From CAYZEZ01 sp964477295 (lineage in GTDB: Bacteria > Bacteroidota > Bacteroidia > Bacteroidales > SM23-62): DNA of 11,621 bases. The stretch covers positions 1 through 11,621 of the forward strand of contig CAYZEZ010000154.1 of the NCBI GenBank assembly GCA_964477295.1, read 5' to 3'. Positions within the stretch are counted from its first letter, which is position 1; every line of letters begins with the position of its first letter. Positions 1 through 7,554 of the stretch are shown in pieces. The translations under genes were made by a program, and so were the position numbers. Below the pieces are notes generated by a model that did no database searches, was not told where the DNA came from, and worked only from the letters and a program-made list of their open reading frames with translations.

Positions 1-1
1 A

Positions 2-1579
2 ATTCCCGAAGTGGCTGAAAAACCTAATATACTGTTCGCCATTGCAGATGACATGAGCTGGATCCATACCAGCTTTACAGGATACAAAGAAATCAGCACT
101 CCTAATATTGATTATATTGCCAGGAACGGCGTATGGTTTAATAATGCCTATTGTTCGGCTCCCAGTTGTACAGCATCAAGAGGCTCAATTTTAACGGGAA
201 GGAATGGATGGGAACTGGAAGAGGGTGCCTGTCTCTGGAGTGTATTGCCTTCCGGGTTCATAACATATACCGAACTGCTTGAGGAAGCCGGATACCATGT
301 TGGTTATACCGGAAAAGGATGGGGACCGGGTGACTGGCGGGATATCGGCAGGGAGAGGAATCCTGCCGGGGAAGCTTATAACCGGAAAACAAAAGTGCCG
401 TATGAGTCCTTTGCAGACAGGAATCCCATGAGTGATATTGATTATGCTGCCAACTTTGATGAATTCCTGATGGACAAGCCTGCAGGTCAGCCTTTTTGCT
501 TCTGGTTCGGATGTTTTGAGCCGCACCGGGATTACATGCAAGGCATCGGCCAGGTTCTGGGAAAAGATCCTGGGAATGTGGAAGTCCCCGGATTTCTGCC
601 AGATGTTCCAGAGGTAAGAAGTGATATCCTGGATTATTTGGTTGAAGTTGAATGGTACGATACACAGCTGGGCAGAATGATTGATATTTTACGGCGCAAC
701 GGAGAGATTGATAATACTATCATCGTGGTTACCTCGGATAATGGAATGCCCTTCCCCAGGGCTAAAGCCAACCTTTATGAGTATGGCACCCGCATGCCAC
801 TGGCCGTCTTCTATAAGAAAATGATCCCGGGTGGCAGGACAGTGGATGACATGGTCAGCCTCACCGACCTTGCACCTACATTTCTTGAGATGGCAGGACT
901 GCCCATTCCCGGGGAAATGTCGGGAAGCAGCCTTGTGGAGATATTGAATTCGAATCTTTCGGGACATATCGATCCTGAAAGGAACAGGGTGTTTACTTAC
1001 CGTGAACGACACGCCTGGGTATGTGAAGATGGAGATATCTACCCTATGCGGGCCATGCGAAAGAATAATTACCTGTTGATCTGGAACCAGAAACCCGATA
1101 TGGATCCTGCCGGTGACAGGGACCCGCAATATAATTTTAATTGTTATCCATACGGAGATGTGGATAATTCCCCATCAAAAGATTTCCTGTTATCGCTACA
1201 GAAGAATGAGAATATGCACTTGTATTATAATCTTGCCTGGGGGAAGAGACCCGAATATGAATTGTTCAATCTGGAAGATGACCCATTTCAAATCAAGAAC
1301 CTGGCAGGTGATGACGAGCATGAGGAATTATTGGCAAGCATGAAAATGGAGCTTCAAGCCTATCTTCTGAGCAGAAACGACCTGAGAATGTCAGGTGAAG
1401 AAGCTGTATATCAAAATGCACCCTATTATGCCATGAAAGGATTAGCATCCGGTGGATTGTTCCTGAAAAAATGGGAATCATTAGATGCAGAGCAAAAAAA
1501 ACAGGCTGTGGGGAGGGAGAAGAAGATACTGGAAGAAAATCTTGCAGGACTTAAAAAATTAGGATGGTCTTTAGATTAA
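2..1579 (+). CDS. Sulfatase, heparan-N-sulfatase (SGSH)-like, 5'-partial
   Basis: Type I sulfatase of the alkaline-phosphatase fold, which hydrolyses sulfate esters or sulfamates, probably on host or marine glycans outside the cytoplasm. Residues below are counted from the GTG at base 11. The metal-binding Asp13-Asp14 lies in IADDM. The formylglycine site CTASR is at 53-57 (Cys53 modified, Arg57). Lys102 is in TGKGW, His172 in EPHRDY, and Asp243-Asn244 in TSDNGMPFP. The stretch TSDNG-x-PFP...NLY-x-x-GT and the later YPMRA segment closely resemble human SGSH (heparan N-sulfatase), which suggests that branch, but the substrate is inferred. The C-terminal ELFNLEDDPFQIKNLA is the usual sulfatase tail motif. 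The reading frame is open to the window edge (Ile-Pro-Glu before the GTG) and the GTG has no ribosome binding site. The true start and a signal peptide therefore probably lie outside the window. The next gene follows 62 bases downstream on the same strand. Confidence 0.93.
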   Translation: MPEVAEKPNILFAIADDMSWIHTSFTGYKEISTPNIDYIARNGVWFNNAYCSAPSCTASRGSILTGRNGWELEEGACLWSVLPSGFITYTELLEEAGYHVGYTGKGWGPGDWRDIGRERNPAGEAYNRKTKVPYESFADRNPMSDIDYAANFDEFLMDKPAGQPFCFWFGCFEPHRDYMQGIGQVLGKDPGNVEVPGFLPDVPEVRSDILDYLVEVEWYDTQLGRMIDILRRNGEIDNTIIVVTSDNGMPFPRAKANLYEYGTRMPLAVFYKKMIPGGRTVDDMVSLTDLAPTFLEMAGLPIPGEMSGSSLVEILNSNLSGHIDPERNRVFTYRERHAWVCEDGDIYPMRAMRKNNYLLIWNQKPDMDPAGDRDPQYNFNCYPYGDVDNSPSKDFLLSLQKNENMHLYYNLAWGKRPEYELFNLEDDPFQIKNLAGDDEHEELLASMKMELQAYLLSRNDLRMSGEEAVYQNAPYYAMKGLASGGLFLKKWESLDAEQKKQAVGREKKILEENLAGLKKLGWSLD

Positions 1580-1641
1580 AGATCAATTACCGTCTGCTTC
1601 TGCTGACAGATTGGGGTGTGAAAACATTAATAATTAAAAGT

Positions 1642-2826
1642 ATGAAATATAGAAACGCGATCATTTTCCCGATAATAATTTTGCTGCTTGCTGCATGCAG
1701 TAAAGAAGAAAAGATATATGAACGGGGTGATATTATCAGCAGTAGCCCCATAACTGAATATTCAACTCAGCAGATATCCCAGTTGGTAGCCTCACGTAAA
1801 TTCAATAATCCATTTACTCTTGAGCATCCGGTAAAAGCAATGAAGATAATTTACCAGACTATTGATCCGGAGGGAAATGAAGCAAGCGCTTCGGGGGCCA
1901 TATATTATCCATTGGCTGATGATGTATTTCCGACGGTGAGTTTTCATCATGGCACCGAGACAGCCAGGAACTTTGTCGCGTCGGTTGGTCCCGGTAATTC
2001 TGAAGCAGGCGTGGTTGGCATGGTAATGGCTTCTATGGGGTACGTTTTTATCACGGCCGATTATCATGGACTTGGAGATTCCGATGTGTATTATACCTAC
2101 CTGATGGCCCAGGCAACAGCCACGACGGTCATCGATATGCTCAGGGCTGCAGGCACCTATTGCCAGAATAACGGCATCCGCCGGAATGATAAATTATTTC
2201 TTATGGGTTATTCCATGGGAGGTTATGTGACGATGGCCACACACCGTGAAATTGACCGGAATTATGGAGAAGAATTCACAGTCACAGCCTCTGCTCCTAT
2301 GGCAGGATCATATGTACTTAAAGAGACCTTTGATTCAATTCTTTCACACCAGACTTATTCACGGCCTGTTCTGATCTCTTATGTGCTGGCCTCATATAAT
2401 TATAATTACCACTGGAACAGGATCAATGAATTTTTCAATGAACCGTATGGCGATAGGATATATGATCTCTTTGACGGGACGAACTGGCTGGATGTAATAA
2501 ATAACCAGTTGCCAACCACCATTTCCGACTTGCTGATGCCAGGGTTTATTAGCGATTATCTTGCGGGAAATGAACATGAAATGTCCCGGGCCATTGCCCT
2601 AAATGAGTTGCTTGACTGGATCCCGGTGGCACCGGTAAGGCTGATTCATGGCGACGCTGACCAGACCGTCCCGTATTTTAATTCAACCTGGGCATTGGAA
2701 TATTTCCAATCGAATGGCAAAACCAATGTTGACCTGATAACTGTGGAAGGGGAAGGTCATATCGGGGCAGCGGACGATGCTGTAATCATAGCCATTCAGT
2801 GGTTTGAGGGAATGAAAAGTCCATGA
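1642..2826 (+). CDS. Lipoprotein alpha/beta hydrolase (secreted lipase/esterase-like)
   Basis: A 394-residue alpha/beta-fold serine hydrolase anchored as a lipoprotein. The ATG at 1642 was chosen because it directly precedes a lipoprotein signal peptide with lipobox LLAAC (lipidated Cys19). An in-frame ATG at 1564 overlaps the sulfatase and would bury the signal, so I reject it. The nucleophile elbow is GYSMGG with Ser191. The acid is probably Asp340 in HGDADQTVP, and His373 in EGEGHIG completes the triad. HHGT at about 102-105 fits an oxyanion-hole loop. The overall plan (cap region of about 120 residues between Ser and Asp) resembles secretory lipases and peptidase-S9-like esterases in Bacteroidota. 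Substrate is unknown: it could be a lipid, an acetyl ester on a polysaccharide, or a peptide. Being 62 bases after the sulfatase on the same strand, it may be cotranscribed and act on the same substrate, which is inference. There is no strong ribosome binding site (only AAAAG close to the ATG). Confidence 0.9.
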   Translation: MKYRNAIIFPIIILLLAACSKEEKIYERGDIISSSPITEYSTQQISQLVASRKFNNPFTLEHPVKAMKIIYQTIDPEGNEASASGAIYYPLADDVFPTVSFHHGTETARNFVASVGPGNSEAGVVGMVMASMGYVFITADYHGLGDSDVYYTYLMAQATATTVIDMLRAAGTYCQNNGIRRNDKLFLMGYSMGGYVTMATHREIDRNYGEEFTVTASAPMAGSYVLKETFDSILSHQTYSRPVLISYVLASYNYNYHWNRINEFFNEPYGDRIYDLFDGTNWLDVINNQLPTTISDLLMPGFISDYLAGNEHEMSRAIALNELLDWIPVAPVRLIHGDADQTVPYFNSTWALEYFQSNGKTNVDLITVEGEGHIGAADDAVIIAIQWFEGMKSP

Positions 2827-2891
2827 TACTATTTTTATTAATATCACAAAAGGAAATGAAAATATTGTCATGGTAAGTTACACGAGGCCAA

Positions 2892-3064
2892 TTAATTAAA
2901 TCAAGTTGCTAGATAGCGGGTACTATTTGCTAGCTATAACATTAATATTCAATGACTTAATTGTTTTGCAGTTTTAAAATAGGTGTCATTGACTAAATCA
3001 TATGTGGCTGTTATTCAGACACCTGGTAACTTGCAATTCGCAACTAGCAAATGAGGTTAATTAA
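2892..3064. repeat. Miniature repeat, copy 1 (173 bases, inverted ends)
   Basis: Intergenic element between two convergent genes. Its 21-base ends (2892-2912 and 3044-3064) are inverted repeats matching at 16 of 21 positions: TTAATTAA outside and TTGCTAG inside, with six mostly unmatched bases between. It is related along its length to the element at 9251-9422: bases 2991-3050 match 9349-9408 at 50 of 60 positions without gaps, including 19 identical bases (3008-3026). It has no coding capacity. It looks like a MITE-like or REP-like mobile or palindromic repeat; no transposase is in the window and no target duplication can be assigned. Confidence 0.7.
3023..3050 (+). repeat. Four tandem 7-base units (CTNGYAA) in repeat copy 1
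   Basis: The right arm of the element reads as CTGGTAA, CTTGCAA, TTCGCAA, CTAGCAA without gaps. Three of four fit CTNGYAA exactly and one differs at a single base. The left arm has the opposite-strand unit TTGCTAG at 2906-2912 and again at 2927-2933, exactly three units apart, with degenerate units between. Confidence 0.65.
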
Positions 3065-3065
3065 A

Positions 3066-3090
3066 CAAAATGTTTTCTCGTGAAAAAACA
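3066..3090 (-). terminator. Possible weak terminator after the unknown secreted protein gene
   Basis: Read on the minus strand, TGTTTT and a C are followed by a short loop and then GAAAACA, giving a stem of about 7 pairs with a two-base bulge. A T-rich tail (TTTTGTTT) follows. It lies 15 bases past the stop codon of the minus-strand gene ending at 3105. The stem is A/T-rich and short, so this is tentative. Confidence 0.3.
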
Positions 3091-3104
3091 GTTATTTGCT
3101 CCGG

Positions 3105-4613
3105 CTATTCAAATCCAATCTTAACAAATTTATATTTCCTGTATTTCAATGCCGGGATTATCATTTCGTGATTTTTCATGTCGTAGAAATAATAGGGTGC
3201 CGGGATCAACATTTTTCTTTTGTCACGGATATAAATCGTTTCCTCTCCAACCTCACCAATCTCTCCCAATGTAATATGCATCAAATACGATTTATTGTTA
3301 TACTGGAAATTCTTTAACGGCTGTTCTTGTGACCAATCCATATTTTTCAGGTGGTCGTTGAAAATGATCTCAACCTTATTCCTGTCATGGGGAGCAAGAA
3401 AGGCATATGAGGAATAATTGGGATAACTTTTAAGATCATGGTTCTGGCTTTTGATGATCGTTCTTTCCCAGGAGATATCGCCTTCAGGGGTTAAACATAT
3501 GGCAATAAGATTCTTATGAGTGTCGAAAGTTTGTTCGTACACCTGTTCAGCCACGAGGATCATATTACCGTTTTTTCTCAGTGCCATGTGATCAAGGTTA
3601 AAACTGTAGAGATATTTTGGTTCTTTACCCTGGTTCTGTTTCATATTCTCTCCTATGAAATAGGGAGCGAATTCATGAAATTTCAAATGTTTCTTTTCCT
3701 TGGTTTCATGGTCAATAGCCAAATAAAACACACCGTCAACAGTATAATCATTAATGCTTGGAGAATAAAATCCAGCTACTACCAGATCATTATTCACTCC
3801 CGGTTCAATGCATATACCTCTTATGTATTTTTCTGAAATATCTACCTTGTAGGTTCTAACTGATTGTCCTGTATCGGTGCAAGCAATGATCGAGTAGCTG
3901 TTTTTTCTAGGCAACAAGTGTTCTATCAGGGCGGGGTCGAAAAAGAGGGAGATCATATAAGCATTTCCAGCATCATCGACCACAAATCCAGCCTCTTTAT
4001 AAATTTTTTTGTCATGTGCAATGCTCTCGCTGGCTTCCCATTCCAGTGTCATTCCCGGTCCGAAAACCATAAAGTGAACTTCTTCCGTTTTACTTCCATA
4101 GACCACAATCCGTTCTGAAACGAGAAGCTTTTGTTCAAGCCTGGAAAGTTCTACCTGGAAATGCGCTAACCACCCTCCCATATTAAAAACTTCAATGATT
4201 CTTCTTTTGTCTTCATTTTGCTTTAGTGTTTCCTTATCGATTGTTTCCACATACAAAACCACACTTCTCAACCGCATCTCAGAGGTAAAGAGATACAGGC
4301 TATCATGAAAGTGAACTACGGCCACAAGTTCAAAGGTCCTTAATCCTTTGTTGAGATTCAGGTACTCAATTCCGGAATGCTGCATTTCCGAATCAAGCTT
4401 TTCAATGGCCCAGGAATAATCATCGGTAAGCATATAATACCCGGATTCATCGTAACCAACTATCTGCGGAATTTTTAATTTCGTGGTTAGAAACAATTCA
4501 TCGCTCCATTGCATTTCAACCTGCGCCAGGCTAATCCTAACATCCAGAATAATTAAAACGCTAAAAATCAGTGTTATACAGATTGCCCTGTTGTTGAATT
4601 GAAAAATTTTCAT
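3105..4613 (-). CDS. Secreted protein of unknown function (possible beta-propeller)
   Basis: A 502-residue protein I cannot assign to a named family. The ATG at 4613 was chosen because it has AGGA a few bases upstream and starts a clear Sec signal peptide: MKIFQFNNR, a hydrophobic core at about residues 10-23, and a likely cut after SLA-Q (residue 30). The longer frame begins at a TTG at 4643. The mature part is rich in short alternating strands with turn motifs such as DESGYY, VDDAGNAYM, RKNGNMILVAEQ and TPEGDISWE. The recurring pattern of aspartate/glycine turn followed by a hydrophobic strand suggests a beta-propeller, an inference from pattern only. No catalytic motif, metal site, lipobox or C-terminal sorting tail is visible. 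Similar long secreted proteins with an NxDxxxxxxNGxxxLVAEQ-like segment occur in Bacteroidota, to my recollection. The gene lies 143 bases downstream of the MBL-fold gene on the same strand and may share its transcript. Confidence 0.8.
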   Translation of the reverse strand: MKIFQFNNRAICITLIFSVLIILDVRISLAQVEMQWSDELFLTTKLKIPQIVGYDESGYYMLTDDYSWAIEKLDSEMQHSGIEYLNLNKGLRTFELVAVVHFHDSLYLFTSEMRLRSVVLYVETIDKETLKQNEDKRRIIEVFNMGGWLAHFQVELSRLEQKLLVSERIVVYGSKTEEVHFMVFGPGMTLEWEASESIAHDKKIYKEAGFVVDDAGNAYMISLFFDPALIEHLLPRKNSYSIIACTDTGQSVRTYKVDISEKYIRGICIEPGVNNDLVVAGFYSPSINDYTVDGVFYLAIDHETKEKKHLKFHEFAPYFIGENMKQNQGKEPKYLYSFNLDHMALRKNGNMILVAEQVYEQTFDTHKNLIAICLTPEGDISWERTIIKSQNHDLKSYPNYSSYAFLAPHDRNKVEIIFNDHLKNMDWSQEQPLKNFQYNNKSYLMHITLGEIGEVGEETIYIRDKRKMLIPAPYYFYDMKNHEMIIPALKYRKYKFVKIGFE

Positions 4614-4756
4614 ATATATTCCTGATTGACTAAAATATGACAATTAAAGGTAACATTGATTTAACTTACCGGGACAAAACCTGGATGAATTAATTTATAT
4701 TGCCCACACCCTAACCCATGCCAAACAGGAACGGGGTAGGATGAACCCAGGAACCA

Positions 4757-5497
4757 CTATTCCAGCTTCCGTATCCTCACGTCAATATCCTTTTCCCCGG
4801 CCAGTAATTTCACCAGTTGATCGGTATCCGTATCACCGTAATGATAAGGATACAGGATGGATGGCCTGAAAGCCAGGGCGGCATCGGCAACCATTTCAGG
4901 TGTCATGGTATACGGCAGATTCATTGGGAGGAAAGCTACATCAATATCCTTCAGGGCTTTAATCTCGGGGATATTTTCCGTATCTCCGGCAACCAGCACC
5001 CTGGTATCTCCGAAAGTTAACACATACCCGTTACCTTCTCCTTTCGGATGATAAGGGGTTCCATTATCTCGTTTATGTTCAATGTTATATGCAGGGATTG
5101 CTTCAACAGGAATGTTTTTAACCGTTTTCTTATCACCATTTTTCATGACCACTGCCTGATCAAAAGACTCAAGGTTTTCAAGGCATACAGGAGTCATTAT
5201 GACCGGACAATCGGCCTTAAGGATATGATTGATAGCGGTTATATCAAGATGATCCCCATGCTGATGGGTTATCAGGATAAGATCTGCATCAGGCATGTCC
5301 TGGTATTTTGCTTCCCTCATAGTGGGATCAATATGGATGACCATACCGTTAAATTCGAACATAAGTGAACCATGACCTACAAATGTGATCGTCAGGTCCC
5401 CTGCAGAAGTTTTAATTACATCCTTCTCGTATTTTTGTGATAATGAGAAGATTGAGGATAAAAAGCTTATTAATACCATAGCTGTCAGAGTTTTCAT
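4757..5497 (-). CDS. Secreted MBL-fold metal-dependent hydrolase (UPF0173-like)
   Basis: A 246-residue metallo-beta-lactamase-fold hydrolase. The start is set at the ATG at 5497; a TTG two codons earlier is possible but less likely. Residues 1-20 form a signal peptide (hydrophobic core LTAMVLISFLSSIF), so the enzyme is probably periplasmic. The metal site is the classic THQHGDHLD (His78, His80, Asp82, His83). Further probable ligands are His150 in YHPKGEGNG, Asp172 in AGDTE and His219 in PYHYGDTD. The early motif FVGHGSLMFEF plus IDPT and the late GYVL...VLVAGDTE are typical of the UPF0173/UlaG-like group (relatives of L-ascorbate-6-phosphate lactonase and NAPE-PLD), shorter than true beta-lactamases. 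The substrate is unknown; a role in beta-lactam resistance is not indicated. It is divergent from the methyltransferase gene, with 68 bases between the two starts. Confidence 0.92.
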   Translation of the reverse strand: MKTLTAMVLISFLSSIFSLSQKYEKDVIKTSAGDLTITFVGHGSLMFEFNGMVIHIDPTMREAKYQDMPDADLILITHQHGDHLDITAINHILKADCPVIMTPVCLENLESFDQAVVMKNGDKKTVKNIPVEAIPAYNIEHKRDNGTPYHPKGEGNGYVLTFGDTRVLVAGDTENIPEIKALKDIDVAFLPMNLPYTMTPEMVADAALAFRPSILYPYHYGDTDTDQLVKLLAGEKDIDVRIRKLE

Positions 5498-5565
5498 GTT
5501 CAAGATTTTAAGTTTTTTTCAAGTTACTATTTTTTTTTGTACGTATAATTGCAAAAAAAAAATGA
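5498..5565. promoter_or_regulatory. Divergent promoter region with homopolymer tracts
   Basis: This 68-base gap separates two genes that start in opposite directions, so it must hold both promoters unless either is transcribed from further away. It is very A/T-rich and contains nine Ts (5530-5538) and ten As (5553-5562). A TATAATT string lies at 5544-5550. I could not place a convincing Bacteroidota -33/-7 pair (TTTG / TAnnTTTG) at correct spacing on either strand. Confidence 0.45.
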
Positions 5566-6363
5566 ATGCAGGAACGTCATAAAAACAGGGAGCAATACTT
5601 TAAGGAACAATCCTATACGACCCAAAAACATGTAATTCCCCTGATTAAGGAGGTCATACCCCTGGATCCCGGTACCAGGATCCTTGAGATTGGTTGCGGT
5701 GAGGGAGGCAACCTGGCGCCTTTTCTTGATCTGGGCTGTAAAATAGTGGGAGTGGATATGACCCCAAGCAAAATAGATAATGCTCATAAATTCTATGATG
5801 ATCACCTTCAAAAAGAAAACATTGAGTTTATCCTGGCCGATATTTATGATGTGAACGGGCTTGGCCAGTTTGACCTGGTCTATACACGGGATGTCCTTGA
5901 ACATATTCATGACCAGGAGAGGTTTATGGCCTATGTCATGAAATTTTTGAAGCCGGATGGTAAATTCTTCCTGGGTTTTCCTCCATGGCAAAATCCATTT
6001 GGAGGCCACCAGCAAATGTGTAACAGCAAATTTCTCTCCAGGCTGCCTTATTTTCACCTTTTGCCCAGGCCAGTCTACAGGTTTGTATTGAAAGCATTCA
6101 GAGAAAATCCCAACGAGATAAAAAACTTACTTGAAATAAAAGACACAAGGATTAACATCGAAAGATTTGAAAGGATTTTGAGAAGAAACGGTTATAAGAC
6201 CGACAGGCGTAATTTCTATTTTATAAATCCCAATTACGAGGTGAAATTTAACATGAAGCCCAGGAAGCTGTCTAAATTGATATCTTCTGTTCCATGGATT
6301 CGAAATTTTTTCATTACTACGAACTATTATATCGTATCTATAAAGGAAAACCCATCTGTCTGA
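5566..6363 (+). CDS. Class I SAM-dependent methyltransferase
   Basis: A 265-residue methyltransferase of the Methyltransf_11/23 type. The SAM-binding motif I is ILEIGCGEGGN at 39-49, the acidic residue after strand 2 is Asp64 in VGVDMTP, ILADIYD at 89-95 contacts the adenine, and YTRDVLEHIHD at 106-116 is the motif IV region. After the core comes a distinctive FPPWQNPFGGHQQ at 138-150, which I recall from Bacteroidota methyltransferases near cell-envelope genes. The last 100 residues are basic and probably form a substrate cap. No signal peptide or membrane segment is seen, so it is cytosolic. The acceptor is unknown (glycan, lipid or small molecule). The start at 5566 is preferred over the ATG at 5562, which is in another frame and stops after six codons. 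Its neighbours are divergent (MBL hydrolase) and convergent (mlaD), so it appears monocistronic. Confidence 0.9.
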   Translation: MQERHKNREQYFKEQSYTTQKHVIPLIKEVIPLDPGTRILEIGCGEGGNLAPFLDLGCKIVGVDMTPSKIDNAHKFYDDHLQKENIEFILADIYDVNGLGQFDLVYTRDVLEHIHDQERFMAYVMKFLKPDGKFFLGFPPWQNPFGGHQQMCNSKFLSRLPYFHLLPRPVYRFVLKAFRENPNEIKNLLEIKDTRINIERFERILRRNGYKTDRRNFYFINPNYEVKFNMKPRKLSKLISSVPWIRNFFITTNYYIVSIKENPSV

Positions 6364-6510
6364 AACACGTTCATTATGACTAACTGAATATTACTATATA
6401 GATGATGTCAGTTCATTATGAATCGCAGTTTCCGGGTTCGGTGCTTCGGGATGACTGTTCCGTATTAATTTACCAATTTTTACAAAGCCCTTGCAGCAGA
6501 TGGCAGGTGA
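6364..6510. other. Short convergent gap, nothing functional recognised
   Basis: The 147 bases between the methyltransferase and mlaD stop codons hold no gene. An 11-base direct repeat, GTTCATTATGA, occurs at 6369-6379 and 6411-6421. No convincing terminator hairpin was found. Confidence 0.5.
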
Positions 6511-7554
6511 TCACTGCTCTTTCTTCTCCTTCTTGGAAAATGCCCTTACCAGGCCGCTTCGCTGGAGGGCATCTGAGGCTTCTTCTACCTCGATAATTGT
6601 TTTATTCAATTGGTGGAGTGTTATATCCAGGCTGTCGGCAAAAACGGAATCAACCAGTAATTTATTTATGGTTCCCTTACCGTAATTGATCTTGTTGGTG
6701 ATCTCGATCATCCCTGCCGTCAATTCTTCAAGGTTTTGCGACGATTTGTTAAGGCTTTTACTGGCAATATAAATATTATGGGTCAGGGTGGTATCGGTAA
6801 ACAGGCTTCCAAATACTCCCTCCCCCCGGTTAATTTTATCTGTGATATCTTCAAGATTGTGTGATATTTCAACCACGGCTAAGCTGGCCGAATCCAGGTT
6901 TTTTGAATACAATGTATCGGCAAACAACCGTCCGATCAATCCTTCCCCCCTGTTTACCCGGTTTGAAATTTCTTTCAGGTTTTCACTCGATTGGCTCAGG
7001 TTGTAGGCAAAGGTAGTATCGGTAAATATTTTCCCGAAGATCCCTTCTCCCCTGTTCATTTTATCAGTGATATCAATAAGGTTATATGATACTGCAGAAA
7101 TTCGTTCACTTGACACTTTAATTTCCCGCAAAATATCATCAATTTCGACCGGTTCAATGGTGGCCAGCACATCGCCCTTTTCTATCGATTCCTCATCGGG
7201 GCTTCCTGGTAACAACACGATAATCTTGCTCCCCATTAATCCTTCCGAAGCAATAGTAGCGATTGTATTCTTTTTGATAAAGGAAGTAACCTTATCCTGG
7301 ATTGCCATCTCTACCATAACAGCTGAATCGGAAAGGATCAACGTTTTGGTAACCGTACCAACATCAATTCCGGTGAACCGAACATTGGCTCCCACCTTCA
7401 ACCCTTTAACATCCTGGAAAAGGGCAGTTACTTTGACATTTATCTGGAAGAAGTTTTTACTGCTTCCGATAATATAAATAGCCACTATAAATATTGTGAT
7501 GCCAGCGGCGATATAGATGCCCAGCCGGACGGTATTTCTTCTTGACTTTTTCAT
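6511..7554 (-). CDS. mlaD: MCE-domain lipid transport protein, MlaD-like
   Basis: A 347-residue MlaD-type protein, the periplasmic membrane-anchored ring of the Mla/MCE lipid transporter that passes phospholipids between inner and outer membrane. The ATG at 7554 starts MKKSRRNTVRLG, the usual N terminus; the frame extends 20 codons further up to 7614 but those residues do not look like family sequence. One membrane helix spans about residues 11-30. The MCE domain covers roughly 39-134, with VKGLKVGANVRFTGIDVGTV at about 49-68 and EGLMGSKIIVLLPG at 104-117. After it come four repeats of an N-[RY]-G-[EK]-G motif (at 167, 201, 241 and 290), each followed by a [LI]-[FL]-x-D-[TS] segment and a helix with heptad-like hydrophobics. 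This is much longer than E. coli MlaD (about 180 residues). The C-terminal extension probably forms a helical tube or spacer. It is the third gene of the mla set, 163 bases after mlaF. Confidence 0.92.
   Translation of the reverse strand: MKKSRRNTVRLGIYIAAGITIFIVAIYIIGSSKNFFQINVKVTALFQDVKGLKVGANVRFTGIDVGTVTKTLILSDSAVMVEMAIQDKVTSFIKKNTIATIASEGLMGSKIIVLLPGSPDEESIEKGDVLATIEPVEIDDILREIKVSSERISAVSYNLIDITDKMNRGEGIFGKIFTDTTFAYNLSQSSENLKEISNRVNRGEGLIGRLFADTLYSKNLDSASLAVVEISHNLEDITDKINRGEGVFGSLFTDTTLTHNIYIASKSLNKSSQNLEELTAGMIEITNKINYGKGTINKLLVDSVFADSLDITLHQLNKTIIEVEEASDALQRSGLVRAFSKKEKKEQ

Noticed and set aside
1564..1641. Upstream start for the lipoprotein hydrolase at 1564
   Set aside because: It overlaps the sulfatase stop and would place 26 extra residues before a clear lipoprotein signal peptide.
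2827..3104. CRISPR-like array, because of the short repeated units
   Set aside because: The units are 7 bases long, directly adjacent and without spacers; no cas genes are present.
4614..4756. Terminator or small gene between the two minus-strand secreted-protein genes
   Set aside because: No stable hairpin with a T-run and no plausible short coding frame was seen.
6369..6421. GTTCATTATGA direct repeat as a target-site duplication
   Set aside because: The 31 bases between the copies are too short for an element and have no inverted ends.
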